Shown here: piece by piece, positions 7,453 through 16,010 of the stretch | How positions within the stretch are numbered: position 1 is the first letter of the stretch | Layout: each line of letters starts with the position of its first letter | Source: Flagellimonas sp. CMM7 | GTDB lineage: Bacteria > Bacteroidota > Bacteroidia > Flavobacteriales > Flavobacteriaceae | DNA: 64,000 bases | Assembly (NCBI RefSeq): GCF_021390195.1 | Contig: NZ_CP090003.1 | Span: forward strand, 2,749,501 to 2,813,500 | Reading direction: 5' to 3' | Made by a program: the position numbers and the translations under genes | Notes under the pieces: model-generated | Told to the model about the DNA's origin: nothing | Seen by the model: only the letters and a program-made list of their open reading frames with translations | Databases searched by the model: none

Positions 7453-8562
7453 TTATTTGATTTTATTAATATACCCAAACAATTCATATCCAAAATCGTA
7501 TACTTCGTTGGCATTATTGAACTGAATCAAGCCCCATTTTTCCTCCTTGTCAAAAAGAAACAAGCCATTGAACCCATCGTTGTTGCCTTCATGTCCGTAG
7601 ACGATATGGCCAGAATTTTTATATTTTGCAAACCCAAGAGTCCAGGCAATGGCTCCCTCATTAGTTGCAAGAGATGGTGCTTTTAAAGATGTAATTTGAT
7701 CTTTAAGTAAATCGGAAGAGCTACTTTCTGAAAGTAGACTTCCCTCCATTATTGCAATCAGCCATTTGGAGAATTCCCGAGATTCTGTATGTATGGCCGA
7801 AGCTGCATTGAATTCATTGACAGTCCAATTGTTTTTTTCTTTTTTAACACCATTAAAATGTGGGAATGCCTTGTGGTTTCTGTTGTATTCATCTTGCACA
7901 AACTTTGTATGAGCCATTCCCAGCGGTTCCGCAATACGTTTTTGAAAATAGTTCTCTAAGCCTTCAGAATCGGTTTGTAAAATTGATTTGACAGCTGCTA
8001 CCAAGAATTGATACCCTTCACCCGAATAGTTGAAATCTGTGCCCGGCTCAAATGATATGGTCAACTCATTTTTTCCACGCCAATTGGGAAAACCGGTGGT
8101 ATGGGACAGAACCATTCTAGCCGTTATTTTTTGATATCGGGCATCGTAAGCATAATTGGCGCGGGCGTTTTCATCGAGGTAGTTGAACAATGGAGTATCT
8201 AAATCAATTTTTTTGTCTTCTACCAATAACATGACCAAAGAAGCAAATACAGGTTTTGAAGTCGAAGCTCCTTCAAACAGAGTTGTTTTATTTACGGTTT
8301 CTTTAGTTTCTAAATTGGTGTATCCTATTACATTGTGGAAAACCAATTCCCCATTGTTGATAATGGCATAGGAAACTCCTGGAATATTCATTTCTTCCAT
8401 TTTAAGTTTCACATATGAATTTATGGAATCGATTGGTACTTCTTTATGGTTTAAGTTTAGGATGGTTTTTGTTTCTTTTTGCAATGAAGTTTGATGAGTT
8501 TTTTCCCTACAACTGGTGATTAAAACCAATAGCGTCATCAAAAAAAAGTGTGGAATTTTCAT
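7453..8562 (-). CDS. Beta-lactamase-fold serine hydrolase lipoprotein (class C-like)
   Basis: A 369-residue lipoprotein (lipobox LITSC, Cys18) of the serine beta-lactamase/esterase/DD-peptidase superfamily. The catalytic SxxK is STSK at 100-103, the YxN-equivalent is YSG at 179-181, and the third box is HEGNNDG near residue 328. The order and spacing match family VIII esterases and Bacteroidetes penicillin-binding-protein-like hydrolases. Substrate unknown; there is no reason here to call it a resistance gene. A perfect 12-bp inverted repeat stands five bases upstream of the start codon. Confidence 0.9.
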   Translation of the reverse strand: MKIPHFFLMTLLVLITSCREKTHQTSLQKETKTILNLNHKEVPIDSINSYVKLKMEEMNIPGVSYAIINNGELVFHNVIGYTNLETKETVNKTTLFEGASTSKPVFASLVMLLVEDKKIDLDTPLFNYLDENARANYAYDARYQKITARMVLSHTTGFPNWRGKNELTISFEPGTDFNYSGEGYQFLVAAVKSILQTDSEGLENYFQKRIAEPLGMAHTKFVQDEYNRNHKAFPHFNGVKKEKNNWTVNEFNAASAIHTESREFSKWLIAIMEGSLLSESSSSDLLKDQITSLKAPSLATNEGAIAWTLGFAKYKNSGHIVYGHEGNNDGFNGLFLFDKEEKWGLIQFNNANEVYDFGYELFGYINKIK

Positions 8563-8567
8563 GAGAA

Positions 8568-8595
8568 GGTTTTGTCTTTAAACAAAGACAAAACC
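8568..8595. promoter_or_regulatory. Perfect 12-bp inverted repeat with 4-nt loop before the serine hydrolase gene
   Basis: Bases 8568-8579 (GGTTTTGTCTTT) and 8584-8595 (AAAGACAAAACC) are exact inverted copies with a four-base loop, ending five bases before the ATG of the hydrolase gene at 8562. No T-tract follows on the minus strand, so it is not a normal terminator for an upstream transcript. In the mRNA it would form a hairpin against the start codon; as DNA it could be an operator. Confidence 0.55.
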
Positions 8596-8683
8596 AGAAA
8601 TAGATTGTTACAGTGCCTAGTTAATTTGACCTTAATTTTTAGGGTAAGTGACTCGGGCTGCGAGTAGTTAAATCTACTTGCAG

Positions 8684-8876
8684 TTATACAAACATTGTTA
8701 GTGTTCTATTGTTTTTTTCTACTATAATGACCATGGCACCTATCTGTTCAATGAATGTATTATAGCTCAAGTCAGATTTGTTTGGGTTTGGCGTGCTTTC
8801 CAGCCAATCAACCCCTCCATTTTTATCGGCAATATACCCATCCAAACTTGTTGCTATAAAGACGCAGTTTTTTCAT
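8684..8876 (-). pseudogene. Remnant of a dihydrofolate-reductase/RibD-C family gene
   Basis: Between the hydrolase and BASS transporter genes (a 329-bp stretch otherwise without a gene) the minus strand encodes the family's N-terminus: CVFIATSLDGYIADKNGG followed by VDWLESTPNPNKSD. This is the opening strand, NADPH-site SLDGYIA and VDWL motif of the DHFR/RibD C-terminal-domain family. The ATG at 8876-8874 is one base out of frame: it is followed by six A residues, and five would give MKNCVFIATSLDGYIA. The frame then drifts after about residue 50 (VEKNNRT) and stops at 8684, so roughly the last two-thirds of a normal protein are missing. Two separate lesions indicate a real decayed gene. Confidence 0.75.
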
Positions 8877-8891
8877 TTCGCTTAGTACTTT

Positions 8892-9770
8892 TTATTTGGA
8901 ATCTACTTCAGGTCTTTTTCCGAGTTGCCACATTAAAATTCCACCAGTTATAAACATCCATATGGCGTAGGCTCCAGTTGGAATGCCCATTTCTATATTA
9001 TTTAATATTGATGTAGCAATCACAAATGCCAACGTTCCGTTTTGTATACCACTTTCCACGGTGATTGAAATGGCGCTCTTTAAGTTCAATTTAAATAATC
9101 TGGCCGTTAAATAACCCAGACCCATGGTTATTAGGTTTAAGAGTAAGGTGACCAGCCCCACTTCTTTCATTGCTTTGCCTATTATGTTGAAATTTGCGGC
9201 CAACACTGCTAGAAATACTAAAATAAAAATTACGGTAGAAGCAATACGCATTGTTTTTTCCATGCGTTTTGCAAAATCTGTTTTAAACTTGCGAATAAGC
9301 ATACCAATGGAAATAGGAATAACCGTAATGACCATTATTTGAAGGATAGTGTCTAATATGGGCAATTTGATAGTGACATTTGTGGCAGTTCCAAAATATT
9401 CCAATACATAGGACAAGATAAAGGGTATAGTTATGATACTTACAATACTGGCAATAGCAGTTAAAGTAACCGATAATGCAATATTTCCTTTGCAAACCTG
9501 CGTTATCAAATTGCTGGTAGGGCCGCCAGGACAAGTGGCCAATATCATTAACCCAACCGCCATCACGGGATTCAAATTAAAAGCTATGGCTAAAGAAAAA
9601 CCAACAATAGGTAAAAAGATAAGTTGATTGGTAAGGCCAATAAAAATTGCTTTGGGATATCTTATGATTCTAGTAAAATCAGCAGGAATCAAGGTCATTC
9701 CCATACCAAGCATAATAATAGCAAGAGATAAGGGCAAAAACACCTTACTTATAAGTTCGGCTGCGGTCAT
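8892..9770 (-). CDS. Bile acid:sodium symporter (BASS/SLC10) family transporter
   Basis: A 292-residue inner-membrane protein with nine to ten hydrophobic segments. The core signature ATCPGGPTSNLIT at about residues 78-90 is the first crossover motif of the BASS family, and the paired VESGIQNGTLAFVIA segment near residue 240 is the second. These transporters couple sodium to uptake of organic anions such as bile acids, pantothenate or 2-keto acids; the substrate here is not evident. The gene stands alone between the DHFR remnant and the DUF1569 gene. Confidence 0.93.
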   Translation of the reverse strand: MTAAELISKVFLPLSLAIIMLGMGMTLIPADFTRIIRYPKAIFIGLTNQLIFLPIVGFSLAIAFNLNPVMAVGLMILATCPGGPTSNLITQVCKGNIALSVTLTAIASIVSIITIPFILSYVLEYFGTATNVTIKLPILDTILQIMVITVIPISIGMLIRKFKTDFAKRMEKTMRIASTVIFILVFLAVLAANFNIIGKAMKEVGLVTLLLNLITMGLGYLTARLFKLNLKSAISITVESGIQNGTLAFVIATSILNNIEMGIPTGAYAIWMFITGGILMWQLGKRPEVDSK

Positions 9771-9898
9771 AGTTTGATTAATTATATTCTTAGTAAACGT
9801 ATAAAACCCAACAATCTCATGTATTACTTAGTTGTGTTGGCTAGAATTAAATTAGGAAAAGAAAACGAACTGGAGGAAATAATCACGGATTTTGTCAA

Positions 9899-10348
9899 TT
9901 AGACTCCAAACTGTCTTAGGTGGTGGTCCAAGTGTTTGTATTGCATTTTCCCCCACTGTTCATGGGTAAAAGGACCAAAGGCGGGGTGGGGTTCCCAAGT
10001 TTCTCTATTTTTTTCTAAATGAAAATCATTCACCAAGCCCGCAAGTGTTGTTTTTTCAGGGGCAAAATCTTTTTTATCCACTACTTTAAAACCTTTTGCT
10101 GTCGGTAGATTGGGTTTCCAGGGTTTATCATCATACATACCTTTTTTAAAACTTTTAAAAATCAACTTCATAAAAGGGTTAGGCTTTTTCATTTGGTACC
10201 TACCCAACGCAAGACTTAAGGGAAATTGGCAATGGTGTAACATTTGCCCTACCTCCATTTTTCCCCACGTAGCTTTAGAAGATTCGGTGAGCGTATTAAT
10301 ACGGTTTAGTACTTCGGAACAGGTTTCGGTATCAAAAAGAGATTTCAT
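9899..10348 (-). CDS. DUF1569 (DinB-like four-helix) protein
   Basis: A 149-residue cytoplasmic protein of the DUF1569 family, related to the DinB/YfiT metal-binding four-helix bundles. Typical features are WGKMEVGQMLHHCQ at about 28-41, the PNPFMKLIFKSF stretch, and the C-terminal HEQWGKMQYKHLDHHLRQFG with clustered histidines that could form a metal site with His38-His39. Function is not established for the family. It is the last gene of the minus-strand block and is divergent from radC, with only 58 bp between starts. Confidence 0.88.
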   Translation of the reverse strand: MKSLFDTETCSEVLNRINTLTESSKATWGKMEVGQMLHHCQFPLSLALGRYQMKKPNPFMKLIFKSFKKGMYDDKPWKPNLPTAKGFKVVDKKDFAPEKTTLAGLVNDFHLEKNRETWEPHPAFGPFTHEQWGKMQYKHLDHHLRQFGV

Positions 10349-10406
10349 AACGGAAATATTTAGTGTTAGAAAATTACATAAAATATTAATCTCCTATATT
10401 TAGACC

Positions 10407-11105
10407 ATGCAAGAAAAAGTAACTTCTTTTTCCATTAAAAATTGGGCAGATGATGATAGGCCAAGGGAAAAATTGGTACAAAAAGGACGCTCCATACTTT
10501 CAGATGCAGAATTGATAGCTATTTTAATAGGCTCAGGCAATAAAAAGGAAAGCGCTGTGGAGCTTTCCAAACGTATTTTAGCTTCTGTAAACCATAACTT
10601 AAACGAGCTTGGTAAACTTTCTGTAAATCAGTTAATGCAATTTAAGGGTATTGGAGAGGCGAAAGCGGTTTCCATTGCAGCAGCTTTGGAAGTAGGTCGA
10701 AGAAGGAGGGGAGGAGATGCCGAGAAAATTTCAAAAATTTCTGGTAGTAAAGATGCTTTTGAGCTATTGTACCCTTTAATTGGAGAATTACAGCATGAAG
10801 AGTTTTGGATCGTCTACCTTAACAATTCCAACAAGGTGATACACAAATCCCAGTTGAGCAAAGGAGGTATTACGGGAACCTTGGTGGATGTACGTTTGGT
10901 ATTAAAACAAGCTTTGGAACTTGGTGCAGTAGGTATTATACTAGCGCATAACCATCCATCAGGAACGGTAAAACCAAGCCTTGCGGACAAAGAAATTACA
11001 GAAAAGCTCAAAAAAGCTTCAGAAGCTTTGGATATTAAAATATTGGATCATTTGATTTTAACCCAGCATGATTATTTAAGTTTTGCGGACCAAGGAATAC
11101 TTTAG
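10407..11105 (+). CDS. radC: RadC family JAB/MPN-domain protein
   Basis: A 232-residue protein of normal length for the family. A helix-hairpin-helix (LMQFKGIGEAKAVSIAAALE, 77-96) precedes a JAB1/MPN+ zinc-peptidase-like domain with the JAMM motif HNHPSGTVKPSLAD (His181, His183, Asp194). RadC was once linked to DNA repair, but its biochemical role is unsettled. It begins a plus-strand run with the polysaccharide deacetylase-like and yjjG genes, 13 bp ahead of the former. Confidence 0.96.
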   Translation: MQEKVTSFSIKNWADDDRPREKLVQKGRSILSDAELIAILIGSGNKKESAVELSKRILASVNHNLNELGKLSVNQLMQFKGIGEAKAVSIAAALEVGRRRRGGDAEKISKISGSKDAFELLYPLIGELQHEEFWIVYLNNSNKVIHKSQLSKGGITGTLVDVRLVLKQALELGAVGIILAHNHPSGTVKPSLADKEITEKLKKASEALDIKILDHLILTQHDYLSFADQGIL

Positions 11106-11118
11106 TTGACACGTAGAG

Positions 11119-12414
11119 ATGTTATTGATATTTACCCATAAAATTACCAACCGACTTACCTATACAGCAAAACAGCTGTTTGAAAAGATTTTGGGTATAG
11201 AAGTAACGTTTACAACCAAGGTTGAGGATTTTATTAGACATAAAGGCCCAAAAATAACGTACTCAAAACAACCCTTGCAGAACGAGTTTTTTATCAGGAG
11301 CAATGATTTGTTGTTTGAACAAGGCATTAACGATCTGGACATTAAAATTGCAGATTGGGATGGTATTCCATGTTTTTTTGCCAGTGGAGAAAAAAGCGCC
11401 ATACCATATGACATATTTTCGGCAAGCTTTTATCTTTTAAGTAGATATGAGGAGTATTTGCCACATGTAAAAGACAGTGTGGGAAGATTTCCGGCAAAAG
11501 AGAGCATTGCTTATCAAAATAAATTTTTGGAACTTCCCGTTGTAGATTTGTGGGCCAATAAGCTGTTGCAGGCCTTAAAAGAACGTTTTCCGGACATACA
11601 AAACCCAAAAAGAAAGTACACTTTCACGTCAATTATAAACGTAACCACATCTCATAGTTATGCTTTACGTGGGTTTGTAAGAAGTCTTGGAGGCTTCTTT
11701 TTAGATATTGGTGGTTTTAAATTTAGGAGTATGGCCAAACGCACCTTGGTGCTTTTGGGCTTAAAAAAGGATCCCTATGATAATTTTCAGGAGCTGATAG
11801 CAATTCATAAAAAGTTTCCGATCAAAACCATGTTTTTCTTTCAGTTCGCCAAGTATTCAGCTCATGACAAGAACATTTCGCCAAACAATAACAAATTTGG
11901 GTACCTTATAAAATCGGTTGCGGATTATAGTGCTGTTTCCTTGAGTACATCCTTTTTGTCTTCTACAAACAAGTTGGTCTTAAAAGAAGAAAAACGGCTC
12001 TTGGGCAACCTTATTAATAGACCCATTAAATATTCCAGATTAAGATATAACAGGGTCAATGTGCCAAGTACCTACCGCAACCTTATTGAAACTGAGTTTA
12101 CAGATGACTTTTCTATGGGATATACCCATGAAATCGGTTTTAGGGCCGGTACCTGTACGCCTTTTTATTTTTATGACATTAATATGGAAGTAAGACAGCC
12201 CCTAAAAGTGCATCCTTTTGCCATACACGATTACGCCCTTGCAAATTGTAAAAAGAAGGAAGAAGCTTTTGAAGTTATGGATAGGGTATATAGGCTGGTA
12301 AAACAAGTAAATGGAGATTTAGTGATAATTTTCTCAAATGAGCTATTGGGAAGTAGCCATAAATTAAATTGGTTAGAATTGTACCAATCCTTCTTAAGAC
12401 GCTACTATGTTTAA
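11119..12414 (+). CDS. Polysaccharide deacetylase-like family protein (probably catalytically altered)
   Basis: A 431-residue protein matching a Bacteroidetes family in which an N-terminal region of about 170 residues precedes a NodB-like fold. Diagnostic segments are SRYEEYLPHVKDSVGRF, LGGFFLDIGG, LKKDPYDNF, the linked strand MFFFQFAKYSAHDKN, the late signature TDDFSMGYTHEIGFRAGTCTPFYFYD and the closing VHPFAIHDYALA. In the family as I know it the motif after the linker has acidic residues (of the type DVDNAYA); here it reads INVTTSHSYA, so the metal-binding aspartates are absent. Substrate unknown. It overlaps yjjG by eight bases. Confidence 0.8.
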   Translation: MLLIFTHKITNRLTYTAKQLFEKILGIEVTFTTKVEDFIRHKGPKITYSKQPLQNEFFIRSNDLLFEQGINDLDIKIADWDGIPCFFASGEKSAIPYDIFSASFYLLSRYEEYLPHVKDSVGRFPAKESIAYQNKFLELPVVDLWANKLLQALKERFPDIQNPKRKYTFTSIINVTTSHSYALRGFVRSLGGFFLDIGGFKFRSMAKRTLVLLGLKKDPYDNFQELIAIHKKFPIKTMFFFQFAKYSAHDKNISPNNNKFGYLIKSVADYSAVSLSTSFLSSTNKLVLKEEKRLLGNLINRPIKYSRLRYNRVNVPSTYRNLIETEFTDDFSMGYTHEIGFRAGTCTPFYFYDINMEVRQPLKVHPFAIHDYALANCKKKEEAFEVMDRVYRLVKQVNGDLVIIFSNELLGSSHKLNWLELYQSFLRRYYV

Positions 12415-13097
12415 AGAAGTGGTTACAGATGTTTTCTTTGATTTGGACCACACCTTGTGGGACTTTGAAAAAAATTCCGCGTTGACATTTCAAAAGATTC
12501 TTGAGCAAAATCAATTGGACGTGGATTTGGAGGATTTTTTAACAGCATACATTCCCATAAATCTTGAATATTGGAAATTATACCGAGAGGATAGAATAAG
12601 CAAATCTCAACTTAGATATCAACGTTTAAAAAGAACTTTTGACAACATTGGGAAAACAATTTCGGACGAAACCATAAATGTTTTGGCTTATGAGTATATA
12701 GAGCATCTATCCTCTTTTTCTAATTTGTTTCCAAATACAATTGAAGTTTTGGAATACCTGTCTCCCAGATATAAGCTTCATATTATCACCAATGGGTTTC
12801 AAGAGATTCAAGAAAAAAAATTAAAAGGTTCAAACATTCACCAATACTTTGATCAAATAATTGATTCGGAAATAGCCGGAGTAAAAAAACCACATCCTTA
12901 CATTTTTGAATTGGCATTGACAAAAGCAAATGTTGCTCCTCAAAATTCGTTGATGATCGGAGATAGTATAGAGGCAGATATCATGGGGGGCAAAATCGGC
13001 AGGGTTCCATGCACTTCACTTTAATGCACATAAGGAACCTGAACATGATTTATGCAAAATCATCAACAATCTCATTGAAATAAAAAGCATTTTATAG
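12407..13097 (+). pseudogene. yjjG: YjjG family HAD nucleotidase, frameshifted near the C-terminus
   Basis: A HAD-superfamily pyrimidine nucleotidase that dephosphorylates non-canonical nucleoside monophosphates. HAD motif I is FFDLDHTLWDF (Asp12, Asp14), motif II is in IITNG (126-130), the motif III lysine is in VKKPHP (about 160), and motif IV is GDSIEAD (185-191). As sequenced, the frame runs only to 13024 (205 residues) and ends in a nonsense tail, GRVPCTSL. The G run at 12985-12990 has six bases; with five the frame continues as MGAKSAGFHALHFNAHKE and stops at 13097, giving a normal 229-residue protein. The lesion is either a sequencing error or a true homopolymer slip. The catalytic motifs are all upstream of it. 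Confidence 0.85.
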
Positions 13098-13154
13098 AGT
13101 TATATTAGGGTATAACAGGGCCACATTGTTTTATTACAAAATGCTTTTGAACCT

Positions 13155-13706
13155 ATGAAAAAATTGCTTTCCCCCCACCTGTTGTTGGCCGTAGCTGCTA
13201 TGCTGATTCTGTCATGCTCAGAGGAACAGGATTTTGACCAGTTTGATGATTTGAACGTTACCCCAACAGTTGCTTCCAGTATTTTTTATTTGGAATCTGA
13301 TGAAGAATTCATCAATTCTGTAAGTGCAGTAAGTACTTTTTATGCACAAACCTTCAATTTTGATGCTTTCAATGAACAATTTGTAGCGGAACGATTGCTG
13401 GAAGGGACGATTAGTTATGAACTTGAAAACACTACAAGTAAAACACTGAATATTACTATTGAGTTTTTGGATGAAGGAGGAAACATATTGGACACAGAGT
13501 CCCTAAGTATTGACCCAGCACCTGCTCAAACAGAAACTTTAGAAGTGGACTATGGTCCTGGAGGGAAGAGTTTGGATATTCTGACCAATACTTCAACATT
13601 TAGAGTAACCGGAAACAATCTGGGAGATGCTACTAGTATTTCATCTGAGCCGGACCCCAAAGTTATTGTGCGATCTGCCGCCGAATTTTTATTCCGATTA
13701 AAATGA
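13155..13706 (+). CDS. Hypothetical surface or periplasmic lipoprotein
   Basis: A 183-residue lipoprotein: signal peptide with lipobox LILSC (Cys21), followed by an acidic segment SEEQDFDQFDD of the kind that marks surface export in Bacteroidetes. The rest is predicted beta-rich (ISYELENTTSKTLNITIEFL). Function unknown. Its stop overlaps the start of the DUF5723 gene by four bases, so the two are translationally coupled and may work together at the outer membrane. Confidence 0.75.
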   Translation: MKKLLSPHLLLAVAAMLILSCSEEQDFDQFDDLNVTPTVASSIFYLESDEEFINSVSAVSTFYAQTFNFDAFNEQFVAERLLEGTISYELENTTSKTLNITIEFLDEGGNILDTESLSIDPAPAQTETLEVDYGPGGKSLDILTNTSTFRVTGNNLGDATSISSEPDPKVIVRSAAEFLFRLK

Positions 13707-15160
13707 GGCTAGGCAAATTACTCTTTTTAACCACTTTTTTTGGGGTAGCCTCCATGTGGTCCCAAAACAAGCAGTTGCTTTATGATTTTTATGAGATTCC
13801 ACAATCTCTAATGGTCAACCCAGGGGTGAAGACCTCAGAAAAATGGCACACAGGAATACCTGTTTTATCCGGATTATACTTTCAAGCTGCAACAAGTGGA
13901 GTAACCGTAAATGACCTTTTTGCAAATGACGGTGTTGACTTTACCACTAAAGTTAGGGAACGATTGATAGAGGATATGAGCAAAAGAGATGATTTTAGTA
14001 CTACAAGTCAGATAGAACTGTTCAATGTGGGCTTTAGAAGTAAGAACAGACCAGATGATTACTATTCTTTTGGAATGTACGGAGAGACGGATATCATTAC
14101 GTATTGGCCCAAGGGTTTAGCGATTTTGGCGTTTGAGGGAAATGGAGGTGATAACATAGGAAGAAGTTTTGATTTGGGTGATCTAAACTTGAGGGGAGAG
14201 ATGGTCAACGTGTTCCATTTTGGTGTTAATAGAAAAATGAGTAATAATCTTACCATTGGAGCTAGGGCTAAAATCTATTCCAGTATTTTTCAATTCCAAT
14301 CTATAAAAAACTCAGGGTCTTTTACAACCACACAAGGGCAGAATAATATTTATGCCAATACCATTAGTGCTGATATGGAATTACAGACATCTGGTCTTGA
14401 TGGTTTTTTGGATATAATAGATGAAGATACGTCCACTACCAGAAGGGATTTGGAGCGTCTGTTCATAAAGAAAGCACTGTTCGGTGGAAATCTTGGACTG
14501 GGTTTTGATGCTGGTTTTACATATAACATAAATCCTCAAACAACCATTACAGGAAGCGTATTGGATGTTGGCTTCATTTATAATTCTAAGGATATTAAAA
14601 ATTATACATTGAGGGGGAGTGCTACCAATGAAGGTATAGAAGTTATCCTGCCAGAAGACATAAACGATTTAAACAACGATTTATGGCAGGAACTTATAGA
14701 CGAAATTGAAGAATCGGTTCCATTCGATGATAATGACACAAGTGGCTATATTTCTTTTAGGCCAATAAAAGTTTATGGGTCATTTCGATATGATTTTGGT
14801 CTAGCTGAAACTTCCAATAAAGATTGCGGCTGTGCAATCAATGCAGAAAGCGGTCAAAATAATGATCTATACAGAAATAGTGTTGGGGGGCAATTATTTA
14901 TGATGAAGAGACCTAGAGGTGTTCAGGCTGCGTTAACAGGTTTTTACCAAAGAAGATTGGGGAGAACACTTTCTCTTAAAACTACTTATACGGTCGATAA
15001 ATACTCATTGTCCAACATTGGGCTTGGCCTTAACCTTCAAGCCGGACCAGTCAATTTCTACATTTTGGGAGATAATCTTTTAGGTTATAGAAATGTTGCT
15101 GATAGCCACTATGCTTCTTTACAGTTTGGATTTAATATTATATCTTGGAACGATAATTGA
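13703..15160 (+). CDS. DUF5723 family outer-membrane beta-barrel-like protein
   Basis: A 485-residue secreted protein with a cleavable signal peptide (ending near SMWSQ, residue 21). The start of the mature protein (YDFYEIPQSLMVNPG) and the repeated amphipathic strands with alternating aromatic residues (YSFGMYGETD, FRYDFGLAETS, FYILGDNLLG) match the DUF5723 family, which resembles the PorP/SprF-like outer-membrane barrel proteins. A short CGCA insertion lies near residue 375. It is coupled to the lipoprotein gene upstream and is followed 13 bp later by another secreted-protein gene. Confidence 0.8.
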   Translation: MRLGKLLFLTTFFGVASMWSQNKQLLYDFYEIPQSLMVNPGVKTSEKWHTGIPVLSGLYFQAATSGVTVNDLFANDGVDFTTKVRERLIEDMSKRDDFSTTSQIELFNVGFRSKNRPDDYYSFGMYGETDIITYWPKGLAILAFEGNGGDNIGRSFDLGDLNLRGEMVNVFHFGVNRKMSNNLTIGARAKIYSSIFQFQSIKNSGSFTTTQGQNNIYANTISADMELQTSGLDGFLDIIDEDTSTTRRDLERLFIKKALFGGNLGLGFDAGFTYNINPQTTITGSVLDVGFIYNSKDIKNYTLRGSATNEGIEVILPEDINDLNNDLWQELIDEIEESVPFDDNDTSGYISFRPIKVYGSFRYDFGLAETSNKDCGCAINAESGQNNDLYRNSVGGQLFMMKRPRGVQAALTGFYQRRLGRTLSLKTTYTVDKYSLSNIGLGLNLQAGPVNFYILGDNLLGYRNVADSHYASLQFGFNIISWNDN

Positions 15161-15173
15161 TTATCTATTCCAT

Positions 15174-16010
15174 ATGAAATCTAGACTACTATTTTTTTTG
15201 ATGTTTACCATAGGATTGAGTTGTTCAATATATGGACAACTAAATGATTATAAATACATTATAGTGCCTAAAAAGTTTGACTCTTATAAAGTTCAAAACA
15301 AGCATCAAACAAGTACCACAATAAAACATCTTTTTAACCAAAGAGGATATAAGGCAGTTTATGATGATGCATTGCCTGAGGATTTGAGAAAAAATAGATG
15401 TCTGGGCCTTTTAGTAAACCTCGAGGATACTTCATCCCTTTTCAGTACCAAAACTACTTTGGTTCTTAGAGATTGTCAGTCTATTGAAATTTTTAGGACA
15501 GTTGAGGGAAAAAGCAAGATCAAGGAGTTTAGGCCTGCTTATACAGATGCACTAAAGAAATCATTTGTTTCTTTTGATACGCTTCAATACAAATACATAC
15601 CCAAGGAAGAGGTAAAAGAAGTGGAAAGACCTATTACGGTTAGTTTTAAAAACGATGTAAAATCGTTGGATGAGAAACCTAAGGAGCCAATGGTAGTGCA
15701 GGAAGCAACAACTGAAAATCAGAGTTTTAAAAGTATGGAACCCGTACCTTCTTCCATGAAAAAAGCGGACGTGGTTGCAGAACCTATAAATTCTGATTTG
15801 TTATATGCTCAACCTATAGAGAATGGATACCAACTTGTGGATAGCACTCCAAAAGTTAGGCTTAAATTAATGGAAACCTCTGTGGAAAATGTTTTTTTGG
15901 TGAGCCATGGAGATAAAAACGGAGTGGTTTTCAAAAAAGATGACAAATGGTTTTTTGAATATACTGAAAATGGGGAAAAGGTACTTAAAGAACTAAATGT
16001 CAAATTTTAA
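15174..16010 (+). CDS. Hypothetical secreted protein, third gene of the DUF5723 operon
   Basis: A 278-residue protein. The start is placed at ATG 15174, 13 bp after the DUF5723 stop, because it gives a clean signal peptide (MKSRLLFFLMFTIGLSCS, cleavage after IYGQ); an upstream ATG at 15093 lies inside the previous gene. The N-terminal domain (YKYIIVPKKFDSYK through RKNRCLGLLVNLED) looks folded, residues about 150-215 are a low-complexity Pro/Glu/Lys linker, and a small beta-rich C-terminal domain ends in KELNVKF. No family name recognised. It overlaps the 3' end of rarA, on the other strand, by four bases. Confidence 0.75.
   Translation: MKSRLLFFLMFTIGLSCSIYGQLNDYKYIIVPKKFDSYKVQNKHQTSTTIKHLFNQRGYKAVYDDALPEDLRKNRCLGLLVNLEDTSSLFSTKTTLVLRDCQSIEIFRTVEGKSKIKEFRPAYTDALKKSFVSFDTLQYKYIPKEEVKEVERPITVSFKNDVKSLDEKPKEPMVVQEATTENQSFKSMEPVPSSMKKADVVAEPINSDLLYAQPIENGYQLVDSTPKVRLKLMETSVENVFLVSHGDKNGVVFKKDDKWFFEYTENGEKVLKELNVKF

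Noticed and set aside
9819..9902. 27-residue plus-strand open frame beginning MYYLVVLARIKLGKENE
   Set aside because: It looks slightly protein-like but is very short, overlaps the DUF1569 stop and has no support; it may be a remnant.
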